A model generated the notes under the pieces. It was not told the DNA's origin, ran no database searches, and was given only the letters and a program-made list of their open reading frames with translations. Shown here piece by piece: positions 21,315 through 33,673 of a stretch of DNA of 64,000 nucleotides. The position numbers were made by a program, and so were the translations under genes. Each line of letters opens with the position of its first letter. Position 1 is the first letter of the stretch. The stretch comes from Euonymus europaeus (taxonomy: Eukaryota > Streptophyta > Magnoliopsida > Celastrales > Celastraceae), in assembly GCA_963580455.1 (NCBI GenBank), contig OY756962.1, positions 20,664,001-20,728,000 on the forward strand, in the 5' to 3' direction.

Positions 21315-24300
21315 TCAAGCTGGAGCATAGATGTTAGTCGTGCTCAACTTGTTACAAATAAAGTCAACCCGAACACCAGCTATAGCCTTAGTGAAAATAT
21401 CAGCTAGCTGATCATGAGTTCTCACATGCTTCAACCCGACCTCCTTCAATTGCACCTTCTCGCGCACAAAATGACAATCTACCTCAATATGTTTAGTTCT
21501 CTCATGGAAAACAGGAATCAATGCAATATGGATAGCAGCTTGATTATCACACCATAACTGAGTTCTTTCCGATGGAATATAATCCAATTCATGCATTAAT
21601 TGTCTCACATAACATATCTTACTCTCGGTATGAGCCATAGCTCTATATTCGGCCTCAGCACTAGACCGGGCTACCACATATTGCTTCTTACTCTTCCAAC
21701 CAATCAAATTGCCACCAACACACACACAGTAGCCAATGGTGGACTTCCTATCAAAAGGAGATCCTGCCCAATCAGCATCAGAAAATGCTTCAATATTCAC
21801 ATGTTCATGGTTTGCATATAGCAAACCCTGACTCGGTGCACCTTTAAGGTACCGAAGAATTTGTAAGACGACATCCCAATGAGGAACACAAGGATTAGAC
21901 ATAAATTGACTAACCACGCTCACTGAGAACGCTATATTCGGATGAGTCACTCCAAGATAATTCAACCTCCCCACAAGCCGTCGATATCTCTTAGGATCAT
22001 CAAACACATCCCCCTCATCAGGATAAAGTTTCACCCCAGAGACCATAGGAGAGTCACAAGGCTTTGCACCACTCATTCCAGTATCTTGTAATAGATCCAC
22101 AACATACTTCTTTCGGGACAAGAATATCTCATGCCGACATCGAGCGACTTCTACACCTAAGAAATACCGTAGGGGACCAAGATTCTTAGTTTGAAATTGA
22201 CTTTGCAAGAACATCTTCAAAGAGGATATACCATCTTCATTACTTCCCGTAATAACTATATCATCCACATAAACCACCAACAGGATATTGCCTGCACTAG
22301 ATCGATGGTAAAATACCAAGTGGTCGTTTTTCGATCTCTTCAACCCAAACTTCTGTATCACATCGGAAAACCGACCAAACCAGGCTCAAGGAGACTGTTT
22401 CAAGCCATATAAAGATTTCTTCAACTTACACACCATACCCGACTCCCCCTGAGCAACAAACCCAAGTGGTTGCTCAAATACACCTCTTCAGTAAGATCAC
22501 CATGAAGGAAAGTATTCTTCACATCCAACTGGTGTAAAGGCCAACAAAAAGTGGTAGCAAGAGAGATAAGTAAGCGAACAGAAGTGAACTTACCAACCGG
22601 AGAGAAAGTGTCGGTATAATCAACACCATAAGTCTAAGCATACCCTTTCGCCACCAAACGAGCCTTAAGACGAGCGACAGACCCATCAGGATTAGTCTTA
22701 ACTATAAAGACTCATTTGCTACCAATAGACTTCTTACTCGGAGGCAGAGGCACCAAATCCCATGTATGATTTTGGTCCAAGGCTGACATTTCACCAGTCA
22801 TAGTAGTGAGCCACCCAGGAGACACAAGAGCCTTTGATAAAGAATGAGTGGTGATGGAATCAATGGCCAAAGCAAAATTTCGTAGAGACTGAGAGAGCCC
22901 TGTATAAGAGATAGTAGCAGATAAAGGATATTTGGCACACTGGTGCCGTCCTTTTCGAATTGCAATCAGAACATCAATATCAGGTGTAGGATCAGGAGCA
23001 GTGGTAGGATCAAAAGTAGTGGGAGGATCAGGATCAGGAGCAGTGGTAGGATCAGGATCAGTTGCCACAACAGGAGATGGTAGGGGCATCCCGTCAGAAG
23101 GACCCGATGGAGGACAACGGTACATAGAGCGACGACCTTGAAAAAAGGTCTTTGACAAAGGGGATAATGGATCAAGGCGCTGATCAAGATCATAAACAAG
23201 GAACTCATCAAGTGTAGAAGACACATGGGAAGTATAGGAAGAATACGGAGTAGACTCATCAAAAGTGACATCAGAAGACACAAGATATCGCCCTAAGTCA
23301 GGAGAGTAACACCGGTACCCTTTTTGAGTGCGAGAATAACCGAGAAAAATACATCATAATGACTTAGGATCGAGTTTAGTGAGATGAGGCCGAATATCCC
23401 TGACATAACAAGTACAACCAAACACTCAAATGAGAATAGAATGAATCGCATCCTAAGGAAATAGAAGCTGATATGGAATTAGATCACGAAGAACAGAGGA
23501 ATGCATACGATTAATAAGGTAAGTGGCAGTTAAGACAACATCACCCCAGAACATTTTAGGAACTTGGATATGGAACATAAGAGCACGAGAAACTTCCATA
23601 AGATGACGATTTTTACGTTCAGCCACCCCATTTTTTTTAGAGGTATCAGGACAAGAAAGCTGATGAAACATACCCTTACTAGATATAAACGTAGACATTT
23701 TAGTTGAGAGATATTCTCTAGCATTATAACTACGAAGAACTCAAATACACATATCAAACTGAGTATGTATTTCAGTAACAAAAGAGCAAAAGATAGAAAA
23801 TAAATTCGAACGCTTTTTCATTAAATAAACCCAAGTAGTTCGAGAATAGTCATCAACAAAAGTAACAAAGTAGCGATAGGCAGACTTAGACACAACAGGA
23901 CATGGACCCCATATATTAGAATGAACTAAAGAAAATGGAGCAGAAGCTCATTTAAGACCTCTAGACACATAAGACCGACGACGATGTTTTGCAAACTGAC
24001 ATGACTCGCAAAACAATTGCTGTAAAGATGATAAAGATGGACATAAAATCTGCAAACTAGGGAGCGCCGGATGACCAAGACGACAATAAAGATCCAAAGG
24101 AGAAGGAGGACTAGACACCATCAAGGAAGAAGGTTGAACGTCCAACACATATAGCCCTCCGGAACTAAGGTGACCCCTACCAATCATCTTGTTCGTCGAT
24201 AGATCCTGAAAAGCACAATGATCAGCGTAAAACATTATTGAGCAATTGAGAGCCTTGGTAATAGCACTCATAAATAGTAAATTAAATGGAAATCATGACA

Positions 24301-24530
24301 AAGTGAGAACAGAGTCCAAGTGCAAATGTAGAGTAGGAGATGCAGTGTCAATTCCTTTCACCTCTGCCAAGGTACCTTTAGCTACCCGCACAGCTGGAGA
24401 AGAAGAATTGGAGGAATATGTGTCAAGAGTACCTGTATTCCTGGTCATGTGATCGAAAGCACTAGAATCAATAACCCAAGTACGAGGAGACACTAACAAA
24501 CAAGCAGAAGCATTAGTAGTAACCGAAGCA
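21315..24530 (-). pseudogene. copia pol: protease, integrase, RT, RNase H (interrupted)
   Basis: From 24499 downward on the minus strand: aspartic protease with WVIDSSAFDHMT (the usual DSGA is DSSA); GAG-pre-integrase with RLGHPALPSL and CESCQFAKHRR (24271-23948); integrase with NGVAERKNRHLMEV (23698-23453); an Asp/Pro/Thr-rich spacer (23281-22712); RT with RLKARLVAKGYA and YVDD; and RNase H with SSAEAEYRAM, WCDNQAA and FHERTKHIEVDCHF, ending IYAPA-stop at 21315. The last 348-codon block (22361-21315) is fully open. Stops and frameshifts lie in the integrase and early RT, so the polyprotein cannot be made in one piece. Confidence 0.9.
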
Positions 24531-24659
24531 CCACTAAGAGTAGAAATCTAACTCATGATACATGAGTATTCTACAGTTGAGAGACTGACATGACCGTCAT
24601 CGAAAATAGAGGTCCCAGAAGAAATGCTCAAATCCTAAACACCCACATCTACACCACGA

Positions 24660-25501
24660 GAAGCAACGTGGGCAGAGCGAGTCTGTGGTCGTTTACCATG
24701 CAACTTCCAGCATCGATCACGAGTATGGCCTACTCCACCACAATGGTAACAAGTAAACTTGTCATCTGTGCCACCATGACCACCACGACCGCCACAACCA
24801 CATCAACCTCTGCCAACATCATAAGAAGAATGGCCAGCTAGACCAGATCATTCAACAACATCTGGTGAGTATGAAGTAGGTCTAACAAAACGGTTAGCTC
24901 GAGAGAAAGCCTCAAAAAGAGAGATTTCCCCACTAGCTAGAATTTGTGAACGTGCATATTTATACTCAGGTTTCAAACCACTAAGAAAGGAAATGATTGC
25001 CAACTGCTCGCATTGCTGGCATCTCTGCTTAAGGGCAAGGTCTAGAGACATCAAGGAATTTAACTCCTCATAAACTTTCTTGAAAGAGGCAAAATAATCA
25101 CTCAGAGTAGTATCCTTCTATTCGGGTCAAAAGAAGGACAGAGCCACATCATACAACCGATTCATATCATTCTTCCCAGAATACAAGACATTGAGATACT
25201 CCCATATTTGTTTCATAGTGTCATAGTGAGTCACCAATTCAGAAAATTTAGAATCCACGGAATTCAGTAATTGACCATATAGGCGTGCATCATCATGCAT
25301 CGACAACTTATGTTTAATAGCATGTTTAATGGAATCAGGAGGAGCATCAACAAGATGATCCATTTTTTCCATTCCTCTAATAGCAATCAACACAATCTTC
25401 CACCAATGCTGATAATTAGAGCCATTAAGTTTCTGATCAGTTATCTTTGAGGAGGTAGCCAACTCTTCAGTAACGACCTTCTTCTCCTTCTCCTCACTCA
25501 T
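24660..25501 (-). pseudogene. copia gag with CCHC zinc knuckle (interrupted)
   Basis: The frame starts at ATG 25501-25499 and shows KLNGSNYQHWWK-type gag sequence. Two stops near 25126-25115 break it. It continues with LSGLKPEYKYARSQI (about 24990) and a zinc knuckle CYHCGGVGHTRDRC at about 24740-24700. Between the left end of the 5' LTR and this ATG are about 550 bases of untranslated leader, without a supported gene. Confidence 0.85.
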
Positions 25502-26054
25502 GACGAAGTAATAGCAAAGAGCAGCTCAAAATTAAGAGTTCCGATCAATTAAAACAGCACCAACCCAAGCAAAATCAAATATGGAAATGTAAAATCTGGA
25601 TGACCACAGCTAGAACATAGGACATCAAACCTAAAAATACAGAAGAGCACATACCCTTGCTGGAACAACCCAAAATCAGCCTATACCCACAATAGAACAA
25701 TTGGAAAATCTGCTCCAACCAAACACCCACCAACATGAGTGCAGAAAAAATCAACAAGAAGAAGACATTTTCAATGGAAGTAGAACAACCAAAACTGAAA
25801 ATCTCACATTTCGATGACTGGCAGAGGAGACGCGTGACCGCTCCGATCAGCCACAAGCGGTGGCGCGACGATCGCCTGGTGACGATCAGTCCTCCTGTGC
25901 AGGAGGTGTACTAAATAGACAATCCAATCAACACAGATCGGAGTTTTTGTTCAAGAAACTCCTTGTGGGAACCCACCAAAAATCGTCGAAAAACACACAC
26001 CAGAGAAGACAAAGACAGAGACCAGAAACAGAAGCTAATGGACCTCCGATACCA

Positions 26055-26206
26055 CGTAGAAGAAGAGAAACAGAGGAGAAGAAGGAAGAAGGAGAGGCGG
26101 CAGCTCAGAGAAGTGTTTTTCATTCATTTTATTTCCAACATGTTATGCAATACTACAAATACCCTAATAACATGAAATACCTAAAATGCCCTTCTAATTC
26201 ATAACA
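26055..26206 (-). repeat. copia 5' LTR (152 bp)
   Basis: Same length as the partner LTR, followed inside the element by the primer-binding site (minus-strand TGGTATCGGAGG at about 26054-26043). It ends next to the AGAAA duplication at 26207-26211. Confidence 0.93.
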
Positions 26207-26379
26207 AGAAACATAACGAATCAATCTCCATCAAAACAACTAAACAAATCTTGACCGGAGAGAGAACTTAGTTGAGGTAAATATTCCTGAATATCAAACC
26301 AGAAGACTTCATGAACAGTATTAGCCTCCATAGCTGACCAACAACATTTCAACAATATCTGACAAAAGCAGCTGACATT

Positions 26380-26637
26380 TTGTATAACACTGTTTAATTA
26401 TTAATGTGTCTGATAAGTGAAGGAGTACATATCACTTTATGAAATAAGATTTCTGAGGCGTTATTCCAGGAATGATTGTAAAATGTTTATAACTCTGGTT
26501 GACTAAACTAGAGTTAGGTTTTTTTTTATGATTTGTAAACTCTGGTTTGTTAACTAAGGGTTAGTATGTGCCTATATATATACTTGTAATCTATTGTTTT
26601 AAAAATAAGAATTGGCTTGTCTAAATCTTGTCCATAA
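26380..26637 (+). repeat. possible truncated LTR with primer-binding site
   Basis: A non-coding stretch with a TATATATA-containing promoter-like part ends in TTGTCCATAA and is followed at 26638 by TGGTATCGGGGC. This matches the plant copia primer-binding site. No internal region or second LTR follows before the next element. Confidence 0.45.
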
Positions 26638-26769
26638 TGGTATCGGGGCTAGTAACTTAAGCTTTTTCCTCATTTTAATCACAACAAACTAATGTTATAG
26701 CCCAAGTACGAACGACCATAAGCTTCTGGCTCTCTGCTCATTTTAGATCTTTAATTTTGTATGAAGCTG

Positions 26770-26821
26770 TGTTAAGGATACCAGGTCAATATATAACACA
26801 AACAATGAAATCGAAACCAAA
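26770..26821 (-). repeat. inverted fragment of the downstream LTR's end
   Basis: TGTTAAGGATACCAGGTCAA and the following 30 bases are, in reverse complement, the last about 52 bp of the LTR at 26843-27344. It is followed at once by TGGTATCAGAGAG, another primer-binding-site-like motif. This looks like a rearranged scrap of the same LTR family. Confidence 0.55.
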
Positions 26822-26842
26822 GTGGTATCAGAGAGAGGTTTA

Positions 26843-27344
26843 AGATCCATACCTATTTTTCAATAAAAGTTACATGCAGTCTTTGGTCAAATACTATATT
26901 CAACCTCTATTGTTGAGTTTTGCATGTAGCGGTCGTCAGCCACCGCTAACACAAAAGGTTCAACTATAAATATTGAAGATTTTCCGCCCAATTCTAAGTT
27001 CAAAATGTGTGTGCTTGTTGTATTCATACATGTATATGATCCTTATAAAAAGAGGTTTTGTGTGTGTGTAGTAGATAGATAGTTGAGAGGGTGGTGGTAG
27101 AGAATTACAAAGAAAGAAAGAAAAAAAGAGTTTTTGTTTTTTAGAGAGTGTTGGTGCAAGGTAGAGGCACCAGAGAGTGTGAGTTAAGTCTTTGTAATCT
27201 CCTCCTCTTGTATTATCTCTTAATAGAGTGTGTTTCCTCTCCGTGGAAGTAACTCGTTAATAGCCGAACCACGTATATCTTAGTGTCTTTCTTTCGTTTT
27301 GGTTTTCGTTGTTTGTGCTATATATTGACACGGTATCCTCAACA
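26843..27344 (+). repeat. copia 5' LTR (~500 bp)
   Basis: Contains TATAAAAAGAGG promoter-like sequence at about 27046 and ends in CTCAACA before the primer-binding site at 27348-27359. The first bases are mutated relative to the 3' copy (TGGGTCCATAG), so the start is approximate. Confidence 0.8.
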
Positions 27345-27900
27345 AAGTGGTATCGGAGGTAGAGATTTAGATTTCTAACTATCGAAAATCATCCCAGACA
27401 GAAAAAAGAGCAACTTTGCTCTCGAGTCAATTTTTTTACTTCAACAAAATTAAGTTTTGAATATATCAGTGTTCTTCATCACCATACAAGACTCCTGGCT
27501 TAAAAATCACCGCAAATGGACGTCGGGGTGAGTCACACTCTCCGTCCCAAGTTTGAGGAACCATTCACGTGCCCCCACGCACCAGCTGGAGGTTGAAAAC
27601 GAAGCCACATCAGCAGGCCACAACATTACTGCCACATCAAGACGCAATCAGCAGTTGCGCCACATCAGCAAACGGTGTTAGTTGACTATCAGTTGACTGT
27701 TAGTCAACAATTAATTTCGGTTCAAGTTGCAAAAACTTAGACCGACCGTTTCGGTGTTTTTTGGACCAGTTTTCAAACGGTTCAGAACGATTCTTAAGGT
27801 TTTTGACTATTTAGAACACAACCGTGCTATCAATTTTGCGAGATTCCACTCCAAAAATTTGGTATTGCTCGGTTTGGCTTGAAACCAAAACTTTTTTCAT

Positions 27901-28655
27901 GGAAGCTTCTACATCGGAGTCATCGGGAGCCATGATGAAGTTGACTCCTACAAATTATATGTTATGAAAACCTTGGATGGAGGATTTCCTAAATTATAGA
28001 GATCTAGTAGATACCTTGAAAAATGAAGGGAATAAACTGGATGCAATTAAAGATGTGGAATGGACAAAGAAAAACAAGAAGACGATCAGTCAAATCCGAA
28101 ATTGGATCACACTGTTTTTCACCATGTTGCATAGGAGAAATGTGCGTATGATCTCTGGAAAAAGTTGGAGAACATGTACCATGCCAAGACTGCTCATAAT
28201 AGTATTTTTGTGGCTAAACACACCAATGAGTTTCAAAACTTGGTGAATTAGCTTATTGTTGTCAAGTTTGTTCTTGATGATGAAGAACATGCCTTATTAC
28301 TCCTCAGATCCTTACTAGAAAGTTGGGAGACACTGATGATCTCTCTTAGTAACTCTGCACCCGGAGAAAAACTCACCATGAAAATGGTTTCAGATGCGTT
28401 ATTCAACGAAGAGACCCACATGAAAGAATTGGGCATAGACTAGTCTCCTGCCATTGTTTTTCTGAGAGCAGAGGACGACCTCAGGGGAGAGGCAGGAGTA
28501 AAAGCTGAAGGCAAAACTAGGATTATGGAAAGTCTAGTGATAGCAAGAGACAGCAAAAGGGTAAATATAAATGTTGCCATTTGTGGCATTGAGGGTCATA
28601 TAAAGAAAAGTTATCGAAAGTTACAGTGGGAGCAAGGTCAAAGTAGCTCCTAGTC
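27901..28655 (+). pseudogene. copia gag, degenerate
   Basis: A frame beginning MEASTSESS shows KLTPTNYML followed by a stop where a Trp is expected, then WMEDFLNYRDL and ISQIRNWI. The later part continues in another frame with LDDEEHALLLLRSLLESWETL and SNSAPGEKLTMKMV. The zinc knuckle is only faintly visible before 28655. It ends at the Harbinger insertion. Confidence 0.75.
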
Positions 28656-30018
28656 TAAGGCACTGCTGGGATAACAGGTTTCCACTGGAAACCAGAGTTT
28701 TTTAAAAGTAATGGTTTTATAAACCCATGCTTGGATATATTTTTTATTCACTGATTTTGGTGGGTTTTAAAACCAATCAAAACCAGTGTAATATAAAAAT
28801 GATGGGTTGACAAAACACGCCGAATTGGCGTGTTTTCACCGGTTATTAAAATTTCTCCCATCTTTGCCCTTGACCTAGCGATACACACGAGACTTCTCCA
28901 TTTTGTTTCTTCCCAACGTCGGCTGCTCTATTGAAGCGACTGAAAATCTCTCTGCAAGGTGCGTCAATATCTTCTTCTTGGTGCTACTTTTTTGACATTT
29001 TTGGCTTTTTGACCTTTTTGTTTGCTAGAATCTTTTGGTTTCGTTACTTTATATTTTCAATTCCTTTTGACTTCACTGTTTTACTTGCATTAATTAGAAG
29101 TTTTTTGTATCATTGCAGGGCTTGATTTGGGCGACTTCTTCAAAGTGCATTTTGAGGCTTTTTGACAAGGTTTGTACTCCCTTTTGTCCATATTTTTTCT
29201 TATGCCTATCCTTTGGACGAATGCTAGTAATGGTTGAGGCAGTATGATTTATGTTTTTTGAATTTTTCATATTTGTGTTTTGATATTCTAGTATTCATAG
29301 ATTTTGTAAGGTTTCGTTGCTTGCTTTCATGGACACTTATTTTTCTATTATGTTTGATTGCCTTGATAAGGTTTCAGTTTTGTTTTATATTTAATTTTAC
29401 TTTCCATGAAAATGTGATAAACTTGGGTTGAAAAATTAGAGACTACAACAATTATTTTGAATCCTTTTGATGCCAAGAACAAAGTGTTTTCCCATTCAGG
29501 TCTTTATTGAAAGCATGCTTCTTCAAAGCTCTTTCACTTTGCCCTGTTGACCAAGTCATTGATATAGTTGTGAGGCTTTAGCATGTTTTAGCAAACATAT
29601 GGTTTTTCATATATTCTCTGTCACAATGTGAGCACTCCCTGGTAATTGTTAGGCATTGATTGGTTAAGTTTGCATTTCATATTCAACATAGCTTGTGTAG
29701 GTTAAATAGATAATGATGGTTCATATGGTCAATAAAAAATTGGTTATAGGTTATAGATAACCTAATCGACATATAAAAATAATGACTGGGAGTTTTAAGT
29801 GTCGATTTCATTGATTAATTTTGTGATTTTAGTAAGTAGAAAATTTGACTTCTAATAACTTTCTAGAAGCAACTAACTACTGGTACTAATCAATTGGTGC
29901 ATAACATACAATATTTTGTAAAAACTCACAATTTCTCACAATGCTTATCATTTGTGTTTCTTGCTTTTGCAATATTTTTTTCAATTTTAATTTTTTTAAT
30001 TGTCATGTTACTTGGTAG

Positions 30019-31395
30019 ATGTCCAACCATAATGGTTTTAACATTGATGAAATGATCATGTATACGGCCATTTGCGTGCATCATATACATATGATGGTGC
30101 TTCTACTAGTCGCATCTATTTGGACACAACAAAACACTAGACGAAATAGGAATCGTATCAGAAGATCAATCCGATTGCGTAGCGAGTGGATAAGAGATGA
30201 AGTAATTCAACGTGTCACGGGACCTAGTGGTCGATATTTGATTCGAATGGGTCCTGCTGCATTTTTAGAATTATGCACCATATTAGTACGAGATGGGGGA
30301 CTTCGTGCAACTCGACGAGCCACAGTAGAAGAGCAAGTTGCTAAATTTCTTTGGATTATTGGTCAAAATACAAGACATAGTGCATGCTCATTGCTTTTTC
30401 ATCGTTCTGGCGAAACTGTTAGTCGACACTTTCATAAAGTGTTGGAAGCTATAATTGAGGTAGAGGATAAGTACATCGTACAACCAAACGGAGAAGAATT
30501 GCCACCTGAAATACGTGATCGACCTGGAAAATTCTATCCATTCTTTAAGGTGTACATTCTTAACTCTATAAAATATTTTAATTTTATTATATTATTGGTT
30601 TATCAAAATCAGGTAAAATAATGACAGGATTGTGTTGGAGCAATTGATGGTACACATATTCGTGTTAAGGTGCCGGTAGGAGATGCTGCTAGGTATCGTG
30701 GCAGGAAAGATTATCCAACTATGAATGTTTTGGCTGCTTGCACTTTTGATTTGAAATTCACATATGTTTTAACTGGGTGGGAAGGAACTGCATCTGACTC
30801 TAGGATTATGAAGAACGCCCTAACACGCACCTACCCCATCCATATTCCAATAGGTAGCAATTAGAAATTTCCATTTGTGATATGATGTATTTCTATCTTC
30901 CAAACTAAAATTATGTATGATAACGTAGGAAAATATTATCTTGTCGACGCGGGTTTCATGCTTCGAAGTGGCCTCATCACACCTTATCGGGGAGAACGTT
31001 ATCACATCAAAGAGTACTCACAACAAAACCCACCTAGAATTGCTCGCGAGCTATTCAATCATCGACATTCTTCGTTGCGCAATGCGATAGAAAGAGCTTT
31101 TGGGGTACTCAAGAAACGTTTTCCGATTATAGGAAGTGGAACGGAGGCGATGTACAACATTCAGACATTAAAGCTAATTGTATCTACTTGTTGTATAATC
31201 CATAATTTCTTAATGGGAGTCGATCCAGATGAAAGTCTCATAGCCGAGGTTGATTCGGAGATGTCAAGAGAACCTGTAGAGCATGTAGACAATCATCGAA
31301 ACTTACATAATGAAGCAGATGCAGCAAATGGAGAGAGGATTAGAAATGAAATAGCCGAGACAATGTGGACAACATATAATTCAAATCACAATTGA
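30019..31395 (+). CDS. PIF/Harbinger transposase (HARBI1-like nuclease), 3 exons
   Basis: Exons 30019-30549, 30628-30853 and 30929-31395, with GT-AG introns of 78 and 75 bp, give 407 residues without a stop. Intron removal joins FYPFFK to DCVGAIDGTH and IPIG to KYYLVDAGF, as expected in this family. Catalytic residues are visible: Asp184 (AIDGTH), Asp259 (LVDAGF) and Glu307 (AIERAFG). The 47 residues between the second Asp and the Glu fit the DD47E arrangement. A helix-turn-helix-like region lies around residues 95-150 (TVEEQVAKFLWIIGQ, SGETVSRHFHKVL). In this superfamily the enzyme cuts at the TIRs and depends on the partner MYB-like protein. The start at 30019 is the first ATG of the frame; splice sites are inferred. 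Confidence 0.88.
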
Positions 31396-31591
31396 ATGTT
31401 TTTCCCTATGTATTGGTCACTCTCATGTTTGTTTTAGTGTCATATGTTGTTGTCCTTGTTCGATGTTTTTCATAGACATGTTTAATTGTCAAGTGACTCG
31501 TACCTACTATATCTAAATTTTATTTAAATGTCAACTATGAATGTTAATTACTTTTTCCTATATGTTATGGTTCTGTAATTATTATGTGTAG

Positions 31592-32521
31592 GTGAAAAAA
31601 ATGCCTCCTAAGGTGAAGAAGGAACCAAACTTGCGTTGGACTCAAGCAATGGATGATGCTGTAATTGAAGCCTATTTGCATCAGCAAATTCAAGGAAATA
31701 GGGTGGGAGGGACCTTCACAACACAAGCTTATGAGCATATATTAAGTACGATGAAGAAAGAGTTTCCAAATATTGCATGGGACAAGGAGAAGATTCAAAA
31801 TCATATGAAGAATATTAAGAAATCTTGGGCAGCCTGTCATGATCTCTTCAAAGATGGATTGAGCGGTTTTGCTTATGATCCAACTACTGCAATGTGGCTT
31901 GCTGAACCCGAGGTGTGGGACAGGCTTATCGAGGTAATTTCACAATAAAATTTCTTTCATTGCTATCCTTTAGCCTTTCTTTATAGTCTAAATTATATGG
32001 AAAACATATTGTACTATGTAGTCGAATCCTCAAGCTGCAGCATGGAGGAACAAGCCTATACATAACTATGAAAAGCTATGTGAATTATTCGCAAAGGATA
32101 GGGCAACTGGAAATGAAAGTGAGACCACAAGGGAAATAAAAAGGAAAGAGCTCATTTAGCTTCTAATAGTGAAGCTAACTCAGTTTATAGCATTGATGAG
32201 ATGATAGAAAATAATGAAGCCTCATTGAATGCTTTCAATGTGACATTGAATGAGACCAATGTTGATTCCCCAGGTTGTCAATCTGAAGCAGGGGGTTCTT
32301 CAAAGAAGTTGAAGAGTAAACGCAAACTTGATGAAAACACATTGAAGGATGTTGTTAATGCAGTGGATAAGGCGACAAAAAATCTAGGTGAAGTGTTGTT
32401 GCAATGTGCAAACCAGACTTCCTCGAAGGATAATGAATTGTTGGAGAATTTAGTTGAGATAGGGATTGAAGATCCTGATGAGTTGCTCAATGCTCAAACA
32501 TTCCTTGTTGAAATCCATTGA
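31592..32521 (+). pseudogene. Harbinger MYB/SANT-like DNA-binding protein, one frameshift
   Basis: Exon 1 (31592-31933) begins MKKMPPKVK and has a trihelix/Myb_DNA-bind_3-like domain with LRWTQAMDDAVIEAYL, QNHMKNIKKSW and a conserved WDRLIE end. A GT-AG intron leads to exon 2 at 32022, which reads SNPQAAAWRNKPIHNYEKL. It meets TAG at 32157-32159. From about 32140 the correct sequence continues in another frame (RAHLASNSEANSVYSIDEM) to TGA at 32519-32521. One extra A in the A5 run at about 32138-32142 would reconnect the frames. So a single-base deletion, or a sequencing slip, disables an otherwise complete gene. In PIF/Harbinger elements this protein binds the ends and brings the transposase to the nucleus. 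Confidence 0.8.
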
Positions 32522-33673
32522 AGCGACGAGTTTTTTATTCATTTCCACCACACACTCGCAAAAGCATGTTGAGGAAAATGCTTCAAAATGCGTCCGATTA
32601 ATTCGGGTTTGGTATTGTGAAATAGCTTGCTCGTCTTATTTCATTTTGTTTAAGTTTCTCCTTCGTATGGACCTATTTGTGGCTGTATGATTTGTGGTAG
32701 TTTTATTGTCATGTTATTATGGACTGACAAGAGGGAGGATAAATAGTTTATATTGTCATGTTATGTATTTTTAGGTTATTTGAGAACTGCTGTAATGACT
32801 ATGTCATTTGTAAAAACTGCTGTCATTTCTTTGAGCTACTGTCATGTGTATGAATTTTTGTCATTTCTATGAGCTGAACTGCTGTAATGGTGTTGTGGTA
32901 GTTTAGTAGGAAAATGCATATTTTTAATGTTGCTTTGTTGTAGCCAAAGCCAAGGATTCAAGAAAATGCAGGGTCTGTTGGAGTAAAATTTGCTGCCTTT
33001 TTCACTTTCTTATATAGGAATTTTTGAGTTTATTTATAGCATTAATGAAAATTATGGTAGTTTGTATAGCTTCTTGTGGATTACATTGACCAATTATGCT
33101 GGTTTACATAGAATGAGAAATCTATCACATATATCAAATTGTTCTTTTCATGTTGCTTTGTCATGTAAGAAGCCAAGGATACATAATATTGGAAGTTTGG
33201 TCGCATATGTTGCGTACCAGCTGAATGTTGTTGGATAAAATAGACCACTTGTCATTGGAATGGTTGAATTTGTCACAAATAGGCACGAGAAGTTTACCTC
33301 AAACTTGTGGCTGTTTTTATGATGTCTTGATGACAAATGTGAATTGTTCCAGAAGTGTAAAAATACATAATTGAATGCAGCAACAAGGCATAGAAGAAAT
33401 GGGCATTTGAGTTGTTTTGTAATGACATATGCATGATAAAACATAAATATAAACATGATAAATGCTTCAAAGACTCAAAAGGGCAGAATTGTAATTTAGT
33501 AATTTTTAAAACTTTCAGAACCGATGCTTTACTGTCTTTCCAAGAACTGGAATTGATTGTTTTTAAAACCGTTATTAAAAACACCCAAAACCGCTACCCT
33601 CATAACCGACCAAAACTGCTAGTTTAAAAACACCTCATTTCCGCTACTACCTATTTTGCCAAGCAGGGCCTAA

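Larger units (their letters stand above)
21157..26206 (-). mobile_element. complete Ty1/copia retrotransposon
   Basis: Two 152 bp LTRs (21157-21308 and 26055-26206) flank 4.75 kb. The 5 bp target duplication AGAAA is perfect (21152-21156 and 26207-26211). On the minus strand the element starts TGTTATGAATT, has a primer-binding site TGGTATCGGAGG just inside the right LTR, and a polypurine tract TTGAGGGGAG just before TGTTATGA of the left LTR. By eye the LTRs differ at about 12 of 152 positions, so insertion is not recent. Gag and pol are in the copia order but carry stops. Confidence 0.95.
28659..33670 (+). mobile_element. PIF/Harbinger DNA transposon (5.0 kb)
   Basis: Left end GGCACTGCTGGGATAACAGG and inverted right end GGCCCTGCTTGGCAAAATAGG form imperfect terminal inverted repeats. 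The 3 bp duplication TAA flanks them exactly (28656-28658 and 33671-33673), the TWA signature of PIF/Harbinger. It carries the two genes expected of an autonomous member: a HARBI1-type transposase and a MYB/SANT-like protein, both on the plus strand. It sits between gag and protease of a copia element. The 1.36 kb before the transposase and about 1.15 kb after the MYB gene hold no other supported gene. Confidence 0.92.

Noticed and set aside
22966..23283. 105-codon Leu-rich minus-strand frame
   Set aside because: Shadow of the Asp/Pro/Thr spacer in a neighbouring frame.
25575..25856. 93-codon hydrophobic frame inside the copia leader
   Set aside because: Lies between primer-binding site and gag start, with no family resemblance; probably chance.
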